From Pseudarthrobacter sp. GA104 (GTDB lineage: Bacteria > Actinomycetota > Actinomycetes > Actinomycetales > Micrococcaceae): 64,000 nt of DNA. Both the position numbers and the translations under genes were made by a program. Location of the stretch: the NCBI RefSeq assembly GCF_009741265.1, contig NZ_WOWL01000001.1, forward strand, positions 1,240,001 to 1,304,000. The letters run 5' to 3'. Position 1 is the stretch's first letter; each line of letters opens with the position of its first letter. Below, in pieces: positions 53,399-63,411 of the stretch. The notes beneath the pieces are model-generated. The model was not told the DNA's origin. It was given only the letters and a program-made list of their open reading frames with translations, and did no database searches.

Positions 53399-54301
53399 TT
53401 AGAGCGCTGCGTAAACTTCGCGCAGCAGCTTGGCGGTTTCGGACGGCGTCTTGCCGACCTTCACGCCAGCGGCTTCCAGGGCTTCCTTCTTGGCCTGGGC
53501 GGTTCCGGCGGAACCGGAAACGATGGCCCCGGCGTGACCCATGGTCTTGCCTTCGGGAGCGGTGAAGCCGGCAACGTAGCCGACGACCGGTTTGGTGACG
53601 TTGGCCTTGATGAAGTCGGCTGCACGCTCTTCGGCGTCGCCGCCGATTTCGCCGATCATCACGATCGCCTTGGTCTCGGGGTCAGCCTCGAACGCCGCCA
53701 GGGCGTCAATGTGCGTGGTGCCGATGATGGGGTCGCCGCCGATGCCGATGGCGGTGGAGAAGCCCAGGTCCCGCAGTTCGTACATCATCTGGTAGGTCAG
53801 GGTTCCGGACTTGGAAACCAGGCCGATGGGACCCTTGCCCGTGATGTTGGCCGGGGTAATGCCGACCAGCGCCTCGCCGGGGGTGATGATGCCGGGGCAG
53901 TTCGGTCCGATGATGCGGGTGACCTGGTTGCCGTCGGCGTCCACCTTGGACTGGGCCAGCGCCCAGAACTCGGCGGAGTCCTGGACCGGCACGCCTTCGG
54001 TGATCACGACGACCAGGCCGATGCCGGCCTCGATGGCTTCGACAACGGCGCTCTTGGTGAATGCCGGCGGCACGAAGACGATGGAGACATCAGCGCCGGT
54101 TTCCGCCATGGCTTCCTTGACGGTGCCGAAGACGGTGATTTCCTTGTCGCCGTGCAGGACGGTGGTGCCGGCCTTGCGGGCGTTGACGCCGCCCACGATG
54201 TTGGTGCCGGCCTTGAGCATCAGGGCGGTGTGCTTGGTGCCTTCGCCGCCGGTGATGCCCTGGACGATGACCTTGGAGTCCTTGTTCAGATAGATAGACA
54301 T
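53399..54301 (-). CDS. sucD: Succinyl-CoA synthetase alpha subunit
   Basis: SucD carries the phosphohistidine of succinyl-CoA ligase in the TCA cycle. The 300-residue protein begins [20 protein letters not shown]. The CoA site [10 protein letters not shown] and the phosphohistidine region [16 protein letters not shown] are present. It follows sucC by 11 bp. Two hairpins downstream end the transcript. Confidence 0.97.
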   Translation of the reverse strand: MSIYLNKDSKVIVQGITGGEGTKHTALMLKAGTNIVGGVNARKAGTTVLHGDKEITVFGTVKEAMAETGADVSIVFVPPAFTKSAVVEAIEAGIGLVVVITEGVPVQDSAEFWALAQSKVDADGNQVTRIIGPNCPGIITPGEALVGITPANITGKGPIGLVSKSGTLTYQMMYELRDLGFSTAIGIGGDPIIGTTHIDALAAFEADPETKAIVMIGEIGGDAEERAADFIKANVTKPVVGYVAGFTAPEGKTMGHAGAIVSGSAGTAQAKKEALEAAGVKVGKTPSETAKLLREVYAAL

Positions 54302-54312
54302 GGTGCGTCCCT

Positions 54313-55482
54313 TTACTTAGCTGCGTTGGCGAGCTCGGCTGCCTTGTCGGCGCCCTCGTCCATGGTTGCGGCCAGGGTAACCAGCGGGTGGTTCGCCTCG
54401 ACCAGGATGCGGCGGCCTTCCTCAACGTTGTTGCCGTCAAGGCGGACTACCAGCGGCTTGTTCGCGGAGTGGCCCAGTTCGGCCAATGCACCGACGATGC
54501 CCTTGGCTACCGCGTCACAGGCGGTGATGCCGCCGAAGACGTTCACGAAGACGGACTTGACCTGCTCATCGCCGAGGATGACGTCCAGGCCGGCGGCCAT
54601 GACCTCTGCGGATGCTCCACCACCGATGTCCAGGAAGTTGGCGGGCTTCACGTTGCCGTGGTTCTCCCCGGCGTAGGCGACGACGTCCAGGGTGGACATC
54701 ACCAGGCCTGCACCGTTGCCGATAATGCCCACTTCGCCGTCGAGCTTGACGTAGTTGAGGTCCTGCGCCTTTGCCTTGGCCTCAAGCGGGTCAGCAGCGT
54801 CCTTGTCCTCGAGGAGGGCGTGCTTTGCGTGGCGGAACTCGGCGTTCTCGTCGAGCGAGACCTTGCCGTCGAGGGCGACGATTTCGCCGGCGCCGGTCTT
54901 GACCAGCGGGTTGACCTCCACCAGGGTCGCGTCTTCCTTCTTGAAGACGTCCCAGAGCTTGAGGATCACTGCGGCGACCTTGCCGCGGAGTTCCTCAGCG
55001 AAGCCTGCGGCTGCGACGATTTCGTCGGCCTTTGCCTGGTCGATGCCCACGGCGGGGTCGATGGCGATCTTGGCGAGCGCCTCGGGGCGTTCGACGGCGA
55101 GCTGTTCGATTTCCATGCCGCCCTCAACCGAGCACATGGCCAGGTAGTTGCGGTTGGCCCGGTCCAGCAGGACGGAGAAGTAGTACTCCTCGGCAATGTC
55201 CGCACCCTGGGCAATCATCACCTTTTTGACGGTGTGGCCCTTGATGTCCATGCCCAGGATGTTGGTGGCGTGTTCAAGTGCCTCATCCGCGGACTTTGCC
55301 ACCTTGACGCCGCCGGCCTTGCCGCGGCCGCCAGCCTTGACCTGTGCTTTAACGACAGTAACGCCGCCGATCTTCTCGGCAGCTGCCTTTGCTTCTTCTG
55401 GGGTGTACGCCACGATGCCAGCAAGCACGGGTACACCGTGCGCCTCGAACATATCGCGCGCCTGGTATTCAAACAGGTCCAC
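54313..55482 (-). CDS. sucC: Succinyl-CoA synthetase beta subunit
   Basis: SucC is the ATP-grasp subunit that binds the nucleotide and succinate. The 389-residue protein starts [19 protein letters not shown] and has [24 protein letters not shown] and the C-terminal [10 protein letters not shown]. It leads the sucCD operon. A 223-bp upstream region (55483-55705) should hold its promoter; I see no recognisable operator there. Confidence 0.97.
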   Translation of the reverse strand: MDLFEYQARDMFEAHGVPVLAGIVAYTPEEAKAAAEKIGGVTVVKAQVKAGGRGKAGGVKVAKSADEALEHATNILGMDIKGHTVKKVMIAQGADIAEEYYFSVLLDRANRNYLAMCSVEGGMEIEQLAVERPEALAKIAIDPAVGIDQAKADEIVAAAGFAEELRGKVAAVILKLWDVFKKEDATLVEVNPLVKTGAGEIVALDGKVSLDENAEFRHAKHALLEDKDAADPLEAKAKAQDLNYVKLDGEVGIIGNGAGLVMSTLDVVAYAGENHGNVKPANFLDIGGGASAEVMAAGLDVILGDEQVKSVFVNVFGGITACDAVAKGIVGALAELGHSANKPLVVRLDGNNVEEGRRILVEANHPLVTLAATMDEGADKAAELANAAK

Positions 55483-55705
55483 GGTTTAGTGTCCTTCTAC
55501 GTCGAAGTAGTTTCTGTACAGTCGGACACCATCGCAAGACGATGACCGGGCTGCGGAATTGCACGCACCGGCGGCCTGTCGGAAACGAGCCACGCGGCGT
55601 GATGCTCCACTGGGAACTCTAGTCCTTTGGGAGGACCGGCCCGTCCCAGACTACCCCTTATGTGAGTAAGGACACTATTCTATGAAGCGTAGAAAAACCG
55701 CGGAA

Positions 55706-56416
55706 TTACGGGGTTTTTGAGGCTCCTGCCGTCGCCGCCGGGGGGTTTGCGGCCGGTCCTGCGATCAGTTCGTAATGATCCGGCGACACGAAGAAACCGA
55801 CCCCTGCGGACACGTTTCCGCACGCTACGCCGCCGTTATAGGCAGAGCAGCGCAGCCCGTTGCGTTCGAGGATTTTCCCGTCCGCCAGGACAGTCAGCTG
55901 CGCCAGCGGTCCTGCCTTGCTGCCCCGGGGGCCGTACGCTGCTTCCATTTGTGTGACGCCGGAACGGCACTCGCCATACGTAGCGGCGTCAGGCGTCAGC
56001 AGCGCAACGCCGCCCAGGTAGCCGAGGTTCGTTGCCGCACAGTCGTCTGCCACGTCTTCCGTTTGCGGCTTGGGGTACCTGGCCAGTTCGCAGTGGGCCA
56101 CCGGCACAATGGCCAGCTTGTTGTTTTCGCTGTCGCTGAAGCTGTTCTGCTCATAGGGAAGGTTGATGTGCGGCCCGCGGGCAGCCGTGAGGGAGCATGC
56201 CACAGTGCGGTCTGCCGTGATGAACGAAACAACGCCATCAGCTCCGCCGGAGTAGTCCTCCGGGTCAACCAGCGCTGCCTGCTCCAGCTGTTCCATTGGT
56301 GGCAGCGGCGGCGGTGCCACATACCCGCGGTCTTCCACCGTCACCGCGCACCCTGTGGCACCCAGCAGGAAAAGGGCGGCGAGCATCCCCCAAACAGTCC
56401 GTCGCATGGGCTCCAT
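55706..56416 (-). CDS. Putative lipoprotein of unknown function
   Basis: The 236-residue protein has a signal sequence ending in the lipobox LGATGC, so it is likely lipid-anchored outside the membrane. The mature part has six or more cysteines (for example VACSLTAARG, AHCELA, DDCAATN, YGECRSG, LRCSAYNGGVACG), suggesting disulfides. Actinobacterial secreted proteins of this layout are often annotated as hypothetical. ATG 56407 is an alternative start. No partner is evident. Confidence 0.7.
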   Translation of the reverse strand: MEPMRRTVWGMLAALFLLGATGCAVTVEDRGYVAPPPLPPMEQLEQAALVDPEDYSGGADGVVSFITADRTVACSLTAARGPHINLPYEQNSFSDSENNKLAIVPVAHCELARYPKPQTEDVADDCAATNLGYLGGVALLTPDAATYGECRSGVTQMEAAYGPRGSKAGPLAQLTVLADGKILERNGLRCSAYNGGVACGNVSAGVGFFVSPDHYELIAGPAANPPAATAGASKTP

Positions 56417-56434
56417 TATGCTTCACCGCGGCCT

Positions 56435-57745
56435 TCATTCCGCCCGCAGGCCGGCCGCCTTTTCTACGACGCCGGCAGCAACAGCGGCGGGATCCCCGGC
56501 GGCAAACTGGTCACGCATGTTCCCTGCCCGGGCCCGCCAGGCAGGATCCGAGAGAATTTCGCGCACTGCTTTGGCGATCCGGGATGGTCTGGGCCGTTCG
56601 GTTTTAAGGCTGATACCAACGCCCGCATACTCCACCCGGGCGTTGACGTCGCTCTTGCCCTCGTTGATTCCGGACACCACCATGGGCACTCCCTTGGACA
56701 GGCTGAGCTGCACTCCGCCAAAGCCGCCGTTGGTGATGAAGACGTCCGTGAAATCCAGGACATTCTCGAAATCCACGAAATCGCGGACAACAATGTTGGG
56801 CTGCGGGTAGCGGGACTTGAGGGCTTCTGTTCCACGCCCACCGGTGGCAACGATCACCAAGGCGTCCATGTCCTTTACCGCCTCCAGCGCCGGAACAATG
56901 AGCTTGTCCTGGTCCACGTTGTCCACCGTTCCCTGGGTCACCAGCAACGTGCGCGGGTACTGCGGCCACGGGTCCGCCACCTGCGCCTCATCACCGGATG
57001 CCTGCGCTGGAGTTCCCGGCAGCCTGCAGGGCAGGAGTGCCCCCACATAATGCACCGCGGGATTCCTGTTCCGCCGCGGGAAGTCCAGCGCTTCCGGCCC
57101 GGTCTGGATCACTGCCTTTGAAGTCTTGTAGGGCTCGTCCGTCAGCCGACCGCGCTTGGGGACGTTCTGGCCGTAAACGGCAAGCTGGCGGCGGTAGCTG
57201 AGGCCGGCGGGCCGAAGAATCACCTTATCGGACAGGACGCCTGCGGCGGCCTGGACGGATCTCTCCACCGCGTTGCGAGGGGGTTTGAAACCGAAAAAGA
57301 GCGGGGGTACCTGCGGGTCGCTTTCCATGTTGGGAATGGCAACGAAGTTCACCAGCGGTTTACCCATCAGGTGCGCGACGAGGCGGTGGACAAACATGGA
57401 GCTGTCAACCACGGCCACGTCAAAGGAGAAGTCCTGTTCCAGTTCGCGGATGTCCTCGAAGAAGTTGCTGACGTTACTGGCGAAGATCTTTTCCCCGTCG
57501 AACCCGATAGCCCGCGGGCCTTTGAGCTTGGCGCGTTCGGGGTACAGCTCGAACAGGTTGTCCGCCCGGTGCTCAATGGCCCGCTTGAAAGGCATGAGCG
57601 GAACGTCCAGTTCCCGGAGTTTTTGGCTGAAGACAGGACCGGTGTACCACGCGACTTCATGGCCGCGTTCTTTGAGGCATACGGCAACACCCGTCATGGG
57701 ATTGAAATGCCCGTCTATTGCCTGGCTGGCGAAAAGGATTTTCAT
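56435..57745 (-). CDS. GT1/UGT-family glycosyltransferase (MGT-like)
   Basis: The 436-residue enzyme has a GT-B fold: N-terminal ILFASQAIDGHFNPMTGVAVCLKERGHEV, the acceptor domain, then a nucleotide-sugar domain with LLVTQGTVDN and VDFENVLDFTDVFITNGGFGGVQ, a variant of the HGGxGT donor loop in which the usual His is Asn. It probably glycosylates a small molecule (macrolide or flavonoid-type acceptors in relatives). ATG 57745 has no strong ribosome site. It stands alone. Confidence 0.85.
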   Translation of the reverse strand: MKILFASQAIDGHFNPMTGVAVCLKERGHEVAWYTGPVFSQKLRELDVPLMPFKRAIEHRADNLFELYPERAKLKGPRAIGFDGEKIFASNVSNFFEDIRELEQDFSFDVAVVDSSMFVHRLVAHLMGKPLVNFVAIPNMESDPQVPPLFFGFKPPRNAVERSVQAAAGVLSDKVILRPAGLSYRRQLAVYGQNVPKRGRLTDEPYKTSKAVIQTGPEALDFPRRNRNPAVHYVGALLPCRLPGTPAQASGDEAQVADPWPQYPRTLLVTQGTVDNVDQDKLIVPALEAVKDMDALVIVATGGRGTEALKSRYPQPNIVVRDFVDFENVLDFTDVFITNGGFGGVQLSLSKGVPMVVSGINEGKSDVNARVEYAGVGISLKTERPRPSRIAKAVREILSDPAWRARAGNMRDQFAAGDPAAVAAGVVEKAAGLRAE

Positions 57746-57868
57746 TGGACCTGCTCCGACTGGTCCTGCGGCTGCTGCGGGACGGTCCCTGAACCTTAGC
57801 CCTGGGCCCCGGCACCGGCAAGGGGTATGGTTCCTTGCCCGTGAAGGGGTGAGCGGCTTATGCGACTG

Positions 57869-60412
57869 TCAGGCATCGAGCTTTGTCAGCGGGGCGTAGC
57901 GCAGCAGCAGCCGCTTCTCGCCGACGTCGAACTTCACCTTGGCCACTGTCTTGTCCCCCGCTCCCTCAAGCGCCAGGACTGTTCCGTTGCCGAAGCTGGT
58001 GTGGTTGACCTTGTCCCCAACGCTGACCGCCACAATTTCCTTTTGCGGCTGAACGCGGTTCCGCGCGATGGCGGCGGGAACATCCGCATTGAAGCCGGCC
58101 GAGGCATCAGCCGACGCACCGCGCGCGGTTCCCGCGCCCCAGAAGGACCCGCTGTAGCGGTTGGAGCCGATGGAACCGCTGCTCCCCCAGCCGCCCTGCC
58201 TGCTGGTCCCTTCGCGCTTCCACTCCAGGAGTTCGGCGGGAATCTCCTCGAGGAACTGGCTGGCCGGGTTGTACTGGCTCTGCCCCCACATGCTGCGGAC
58301 CTCGGAGCGGGTGACATAGAGCCGTTTCCGCGCGCGGGTTAGGCCCACATAGGCAAGCCGGCGTTCCTCGGCCAGTTCCTTGGGGTCCGTGGCTGAGCGC
58401 TGATGCGGAAACAGTCCGTGTTCCATGCCGGTCAGGAACACCACCGGGAACTCGAGGCCCTTCGCGGTGTGCAGTGTCATCAGCGTGACTACGCCCAGCC
58501 GTTTGGCTTCCGCCACGGCGGCATCAATGTCTGCTCCCGGCGCGTCAGGGATCTGGTCTGCGTCTGCCACCAGCGAGACCTGTTCCAGGAAGGCGCCCAG
58601 CGACCCTTCCGGGTTCTCCTGCTCATACTCACGGACGACGGCGACGAGTTCCGCCAGGTTTTCCACCCGCGACTCGTCCTGCGGGTCAGTGCTGGAGCGC
58701 AGCGCGGCAAGGTAGCCGGTCTGCTCCAGGACTGCCTCCAATGCCGCCGCGGCGCCTGAACCGGCAGCCACCTCGGCGAGGTCATCCAGCAGCTTCACAA
58801 AACCGAGGACGGCGTTCACGGACCGGGTTGCCATTCCCGGAGCCTGGTCAGCACGGCGTGCAGCGTCCATAAAGGAGGTCCGCTCGCGCTGGGCCAGTGC
58901 CGCTACGGCGCCTTCGGCCCGGTCTCCGATGCCCCTTTTCGGTTCGTTAAGCACCCGGCGGAGGTTGACGTCGTCGTCCGGGTTGACCAGGACGCGCAGG
59001 TAGGCGAGGGCGTCCTTGATCTCCTTGCGCTCGTAGAAGCGCGTGCCGCCCACCACCTTGTAGGGCAGGCCCACGCGGACCAGGACGTCTTCGATGGAGC
59101 GGGACTGGGCATTGGTGCGGTAGAAAATAGCGACATCGCCGGGACGGAGGTTGTCTTCGTCCTGGAGCCGGTCAATCTCCTTGGCGATGAACTGGGCTTC
59201 GTCGTGCTCGTTCTCGCCCACATAACCGATGATTTTGTGGCCGTCCCCCTCCGCCGTCCACAGCCGCTTCTCGGGACGGTTCGGGTTCCTTGAGATGACG
59301 GAGTTCGCTGCGCTGAGAATGTTCTGGGTGGAACGGTAATTCTGCTCCAGCTTGATGGTCCGGGCCTCGGGATAGTCCTTTTCGAACTCGACGATGTTGC
59401 GGATGTCGGCGCCGCGGAATGCGTAGATGGACTGATCGGAATCACCCACGACCGTCAGCTCTGACGCACCCGGACCTTCCCCCACGATTTCCCGGACCAG
59501 CGCGTACTGGGCATGGTTGGTGTCCTGGTATTCGTCCACAAGCACATGCCTGAACCGGCGCCGGTAGGACTCAGCAAGCGCGGGGAAAGCCCGGAACATG
59601 TAGACGGTCTCCGCGATGAGGTCGTCAAAGTCCATGGCGTTCGCCTGGCGCAGCCGCTGGGTATAGCCCTTGAAGACATCGGCTACGGCCTGCTCGAAAG
59701 GGTCGTTGTAGTTCGCGGCAGAGGCGTACGAGTCAGCATCGATGAGTTCGTTCTTCAAGGCGGAAATCTTGTGCTGGATGGCCTTGGGTGCGAACTTCTT
59801 GGGATCCAGGTCCAGGGCTTTGGATACTTGGGTGACGAGCCGGAGCGAGTCCGCGGAGTCGTAGATGGAGAAGTTCGACTTCAGGCCGACATTTGCCGCC
59901 TCCTGCCGAAGGATGCGGACGCAGGATGAATGGAACGTGGAAATCCACATGATCTTGGCACGTCCGCCCACGAGCTTTTCGATGCGTTCCCGCATTTCCG
60001 CCGCGGCCTTGTTCGTGAAGGTGATGGCCAGGATTTCGCCGTGGTGGGCACGTCCGGTGGCGATCAGGTAGGCGATCCTGTTGCTAAGCACACGGGTCTT
60101 GCCCGAACCGGCGCCGGCCACGATCAGCAGGGCGGGCCCGACGTGTTTGACCGCTTCTTCCTGCTGCGGGTTCAACCCCTCCAGGAGCTGGGCTGCATCC
60201 GGCCTGCGATTGCCGTGGCGATGCCCCTCCCCGTGCTGAGCATCAGGCTCGTGGTTGCTGCCCGCAAGGCCCGCACCTGGCCGGTTCTCCCAGGGCGCAG
60301 AACCGCCAGGACCAGCCGCCGTAGCGCCGTCAGGGCGCGACTTGGTGCGGGAAGCCGCTGCGGAAGCGGCCTTGAACGGTCCGTCAGAGTACGGGTCAAA
60401 CAACATATCCAT
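57869..60412 (-). CDS. pcrA: ATP-dependent DNA helicase, UvrD/PcrA type
   Basis: The 847-residue SF1A helicase unwinds DNA in repair and replication. After a low-complexity N-terminus (~1-75) come Q motif LNPQQEEAV, Walker A VAGAGSGKTRVL, Walker B VDEYQDTN, GDSDQSIYAFRGA, QNYRSTQNIL, VMTLHTAKGLEF-like VTLMTLHTAKGLEFPVVF, and VGLTRARKRLYV. A C-terminal Tudor-like region (VGDKVNHTSFGNGTVL) is the part that contacts RNA polymerase in relatives. ATG 60412 is chosen; 60406 is also possible. Confidence 0.94.
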   Translation of the reverse strand: MDMLFDPYSDGPFKAASAAASRTKSRPDGATAAGPGGSAPWENRPGAGLAGSNHEPDAQHGEGHRHGNRRPDAAQLLEGLNPQQEEAVKHVGPALLIVAGAGSGKTRVLSNRIAYLIATGRAHHGEILAITFTNKAAAEMRERIEKLVGGRAKIMWISTFHSSCVRILRQEAANVGLKSNFSIYDSADSLRLVTQVSKALDLDPKKFAPKAIQHKISALKNELIDADSYASAANYNDPFEQAVADVFKGYTQRLRQANAMDFDDLIAETVYMFRAFPALAESYRRRFRHVLVDEYQDTNHAQYALVREIVGEGPGASELTVVGDSDQSIYAFRGADIRNIVEFEKDYPEARTIKLEQNYRSTQNILSAANSVISRNPNRPEKRLWTAEGDGHKIIGYVGENEHDEAQFIAKEIDRLQDEDNLRPGDVAIFYRTNAQSRSIEDVLVRVGLPYKVVGGTRFYERKEIKDALAYLRVLVNPDDDVNLRRVLNEPKRGIGDRAEGAVAALAQRERTSFMDAARRADQAPGMATRSVNAVLGFVKLLDDLAEVAAGSGAAAALEAVLEQTGYLAALRSSTDPQDESRVENLAELVAVVREYEQENPEGSLGAFLEQVSLVADADQIPDAPGADIDAAVAEAKRLGVVTLMTLHTAKGLEFPVVFLTGMEHGLFPHQRSATDPKELAEERRLAYVGLTRARKRLYVTRSEVRSMWGQSQYNPASQFLEEIPAELLEWKREGTSRQGGWGSSGSIGSNRYSGSFWGAGTARGASADASAGFNADVPAAIARNRVQPQKEIVAVSVGDKVNHTSFGNGTVLALEGAGDKTVAKVKFDVGEKRLLLRYAPLTKLDA

Positions 60413-60525
60413 GGTGCCTACAAGTCTAGGCGGTGGGGCCGACACCCAGTTCCAGGCTGTGGATTACGGCGCTTTATCCACATAGCGCTGAGGGGTGCGT
60501 GCCGTGCCTGGGCTGTGGCATGCCC

Positions 60526-61356
60526 CTAGGCCACCGAACCTGACGCGAGGGCCGCACGCAACTCGCGTACCGCCGTCGCGCCTCCTGCCATGAACCATTC
60601 CAGCCCGTTCACGCGCACGGTGTCCACAGCACCTCCGGCGGCCCGCACGATCGCTTTGCCGGGCAGCCAGTCCCATTCCGGGCAGCTGTGCTGGAACCAG
60701 CAGCCGATCTGCCCATCCGCTACCCTGCCAAGGTCGCAGGAGCCGGAGCCGAGCATCCGCAGGGCAGCGGCCGATGTTGCCGCCGCATGCCAGGGCATGG
60801 CGCAGAGGGGGTCCATCAGCCAGCTGGGGTGGATATAGGTGGCCGCCCCCAGCTCGGCAACGGCGGTCGCGTTCCGCTCTCCCCTGTTGTCGTGGAAAAC
60901 CGTCAGCTGTTCGCCGTTCAGGGTGGCGGGGTGCGACCGTCCACCCAGCCAGAGCTTGTCCTCCTCCGGCTGGAAGATGGCGCCCAGCACCACGTCGGAC
61001 TGGTCTTTCAGGGCGATGGCCGAGCACCAGTATGTGGAGCCGTGCAGGAAGTTGTAGGTGCCGTCCACGGGATCAATCACCCAGGTGCGGCCGCTGCTGC
61101 CCTGCACGGACGCGCCTTCCTCACCCAGGATGCCGTCCTGGGGCCGGCAGCGCTGCAGCTGCTCCAGGACATAGGCTTCCGCTGCATGGTCGGCCGCTGT
61201 CACGACATCCGAGATGGACGTCTTCTGCTGCGACTGCAGGCCTGCCATCCGCATCAGGAGCGCCAATTGGCCGGCCTCGCGCACCAAGGCGGCCGCAAGC
61301 TGATAGTCGTCAAGTGAAGGGTCAAGTTCAACAGCGCTGTGCCGGCCAATGGTCAT
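60526..61356 (-). CDS. Inositol monophosphatase-family phosphatase
   Basis: The 276-residue enzyme has the metal motifs GEEGA and WVIDPVDGTYNFLHG, and a late WDWLPGKAIVRAAGG. These define the IMPase/FIG family, whose members act on inositol phosphate, histidinol phosphate or nucleotide phosphates. There is no nearby histidine or inositol gene, so the substrate is left open. It is divergent from the small membrane protein gene by 32 bp, with a shared promoter region. Confidence 0.88.
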   Translation of the reverse strand: MTIGRHSAVELDPSLDDYQLAAALVREAGQLALLMRMAGLQSQQKTSISDVVTAADHAAEAYVLEQLQRCRPQDGILGEEGASVQGSSGRTWVIDPVDGTYNFLHGSTYWCSAIALKDQSDVVLGAIFQPEEDKLWLGGRSHPATLNGEQLTVFHDNRGERNATAVAELGAATYIHPSWLMDPLCAMPWHAAATSAAALRMLGSGSCDLGRVADGQIGCWFQHSCPEWDWLPGKAIVRAAGGAVDTVRVNGLEWFMAGGATAVRELRAALASGSVA

Positions 61357-61388
61357 GGCTTCAGTTTATGGGGCGCGATAATGGTGCC

Positions 61389-62018
61389 ATGGCCAAGACA
61401 CCTGCCCAGCGGATCAAGAAGCACGGTTCCAGGGCGGCGGTACCCCAGCACCACCTCCCGCCCGTGGTGAACCCCACCACGGCCCGTACCCCGCAAAAAG
61501 CCCAAAGCAACAGCAACCTCATCCTCATCGCGGGCGTCGTGGCCAGCCTGTTCCTTTTCTGGTACCTGCACCTGCTGACCCTGGACCAGCTCCGGCAACT
61601 CTCCGGCGGCCTGGCCATGCCGGACTCCCTCATTGGCGGTTTCGACCCCTCCTACGTCGGCACGCTGCAGGCCGCCATGGACGCGGACGCCCTTGGTCAG
61701 CTCAACTACGTGCACAAGACGGCGGGCACCCTGTTTCCGCTGATCTTCGGGTTCACGTGGCTGCTGCTGATCGGCACGAACGTTGGCCGGAAGGCGCTGC
61801 GCTGGGCGCTTTGGGCTCTCCCGCTGCTCTTCGTCGTGGTGCGGCTCTGGGCAAACGTGGCTATCGACGGCATGCTGGGAGCAGAAACACCCGACGCCGG
61901 CCAGGTTGCCCTTGCATCCGGCCTCACCGTTGCCGGCTGGGTCCTGCTGGTCCTGAACCTGCTCGCGGGCGCTGCCGCAGTCGTCCTCGGTACCCGGAAG
62001 CCGAAGGCAGCTAGCTGA
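61389..62018 (+). CDS. Hypothetical four-helix membrane protein
   Basis: The 209-residue protein begins at ATG 61389 with a basic, disordered tail (~1-42), then four hydrophobic helices (~43-60, ~108-130, ~135-155, ~180-200). The frame is open far upstream, but only this start precedes membrane character. No family is recognised. Its 3' end overlaps the convergent DUF998 gene by 8 nt. Confidence 0.65.
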   Translation: MAKTPAQRIKKHGSRAAVPQHHLPPVVNPTTARTPQKAQSNSNLILIAGVVASLFLFWYLHLLTLDQLRQLSGGLAMPDSLIGGFDPSYVGTLQAAMDADALGQLNYVHKTAGTLFPLIFGFTWLLLIGTNVGRKALRWALWALPLLFVVVRLWANVAIDGMLGAETPDAGQVALASGLTVAGWVLLVLNLLAGAAAVVLGTRKPKAAS

Positions 62019-62766
62019 CCGCAGCCCGCGCCCGGACCTCCTTGCGGTGCCGGTGCACGCGGTGCGCAATCACCAAGCCTGCGGTGGCCATGCCCACCGT
62101 GACCGGGTAGCCCATCAGCCGCTCCAGCGTGCCCGGCTCCGGCACGTCCATGCGCGTCAGCCCGCCGGTTACCAAAGCAGCGGAGGAAACGGCACCGCAG
62201 GCCAGGATGAACCAGGCGAAAGCGGTCTTCCGCAGCCAAAGGACGCCCAGCACCAACAGGGCGGCCGCCCCGGTGAGGAAGTACACCACAGCGCCCACGA
62301 GGTGCCAGCTGGAGCCCGCATCCTCCGGCACCAGTCCCACGATCACAGTCCCGGCCCCGGCCGCCCCGGTCAGGATCCGCACCCAGACAGCCGCCATCCA
62401 GGGCCGCCGCCGCGGCAGTGCCCATAGATCCGCCCGGGCCGCCACGCACAGCAGCCCGGAGGTCAGCAAAACAGCACCCAGCAGCATCCCCAGGCCCTGG
62501 ACCACGAACGAGGCGTTCATCAGCCAGTTCAGCGGGGAACACACCTGGCGGCCGTCATAGATTCCGCAGTTCAGTGCCCCGAGGTCGCTGATATAGCCGG
62601 TCCGGAGGTCGTAGGCTGCGGGTCCTGCCCACGCTCCGATCACTGCCGCCTCCGCCGCGAAATATTGCAGCACGCTCAGGACGGACCACGCGCCGATGTA
62701 CTGCCGTGTGGAGGTGGTGTCCGGAATGAAGGCGAAGGCTGGGGCGGCGGACGGCGCTGAACTCAT
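62011..62766 (-). CDS. DUF998-family membrane protein
   Basis: The 251-residue protein has about six membrane helices and the DUF998 pattern TGYISDLGALNCG ... VCSPLNWLMNASFVVQG near residues 55-95, with a conserved cysteine pair. Function is unknown for the family. It is convergent with the preceding gene and lies upstream of the tRNA gene on the opposite strand. Confidence 0.8.
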   Translation of the reverse strand: MSSAPSAAPAFAFIPDTTSTRQYIGAWSVLSVLQYFAAEAAVIGAWAGPAAYDLRTGYISDLGALNCGIYDGRQVCSPLNWLMNASFVVQGLGMLLGAVLLTSGLLCVAARADLWALPRRRPWMAAVWVRILTGAAGAGTVIVGLVPEDAGSSWHLVGAVVYFLTGAAALLVLGVLWLRKTAFAWFILACGAVSSAALVTGGLTRMDVPEPGTLERLMGYPVTVGMATAGLVIAHRVHRHRKEVRARAAVS

Positions 62767-62848
62767 GCCTTGAGCGTAGTACGGCCCCGCACCTTGTATG
62801 CTTGTATCCGTGTCCGGCCGGACTGGCCCGCCGATCCTACGGACGCAA

Positions 62849-62921
62849 GCCCTCGTAGCTCAGTGGATAGAGCACGGCTCTCCTAAAGCCGGTGTCGTTG
62901 GTTCGATTCCAATCGAGGGCA
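62849..62921 (+). tRNA. tRNA-Arg (anticodon CCT)
   Basis: All arms pair: acceptor GCCCTCG/CGAGGGC, D-stem GCTC/GAGC, anticodon stem CGGCT/AGCCG with loop CTCCTAA, and T-stem GTTGG/CCAAT with a TTCGATT loop. The length is 73 nt with discriminator A. No CCA is encoded. The anticodon CCT reads the Arg codon AGG. Confidence 0.97.
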
Positions 62922-62922
62922 C

Positions 62923-63411
62923 TTGAACGATCCTTCCCCGGAGTTCCGGCTTCGCGCCTACCTCCTTGGCACCAACGGGCCCGGCCGCGCCGCAGAGGCG
63001 GGACGGTGGGCCGTCCAGCGGGACCTGCTGGACCGCGCGGAGGGCACCCGCGGCACCTTTTCCGGCGTCGTGCATTTTGCTCCCACGGACGACGACGGCC
63101 TGGCCCTTCGCGAGGAAGGCACCATGCGCTGGCCGTCCTTTACAGGCCCCGCTTCCCGCGAATACCTGCTGAAAAGCACAGCCCGCCCGGACGCGCTGGA
63201 CGTTTTCTTCCCGGACGGCCGCCCCTTCCACACCATGAGCTTCACCCCGGAGGCGAACCTGGACCAGCACTGGTGCGATCCCGACACCTACCGCGTCGCC
63301 CACACCTACGGGGACGCCAACAGCTTCAGCTACACGTGGGACGTGAAGGGCCCAAAGAAGGACCTGCTGCTGGCCTCGCATCTGGTCCGGATCCCGGGCG
63401 TTGCCGCATGA
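62923..63411 (+). CDS. DUF6314-like protein starting at the tRNA end
   Basis: The 162-residue protein has strands resembling the DUF6314 calycin-type barrel (RWAVQRDLLDRAEGTRGTFSGVVHFAP; FDFPDGRPFH-like VFFPDGRPFHTMSF; YGDANSFSYTWDVKGPKKDL). The only upstream start is TTG 62923, one base after the tRNA; the next ATG (63122) would remove a third of the protein. No ribosome site is possible outside the tRNA. It overlaps the Nudix gene by 4 nt. The family call is moderate. Confidence 0.7.
   Translation: MNDPSPEFRLRAYLLGTNGPGRAAEAGRWAVQRDLLDRAEGTRGTFSGVVHFAPTDDDGLALREEGTMRWPSFTGPASREYLLKSTARPDALDVFFPDGRPFHTMSFTPEANLDQHWCDPDTYRVAHTYGDANSFSYTWDVKGPKKDLLLASHLVRIPGVAA

Noticed and set aside
55640-55680. 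A GlxR/Crp-like half site upstream of sucC (TGTGAGTAAGG)
   Set aside because: Only one half matches the palindromic consensus, so it is too weak to report.
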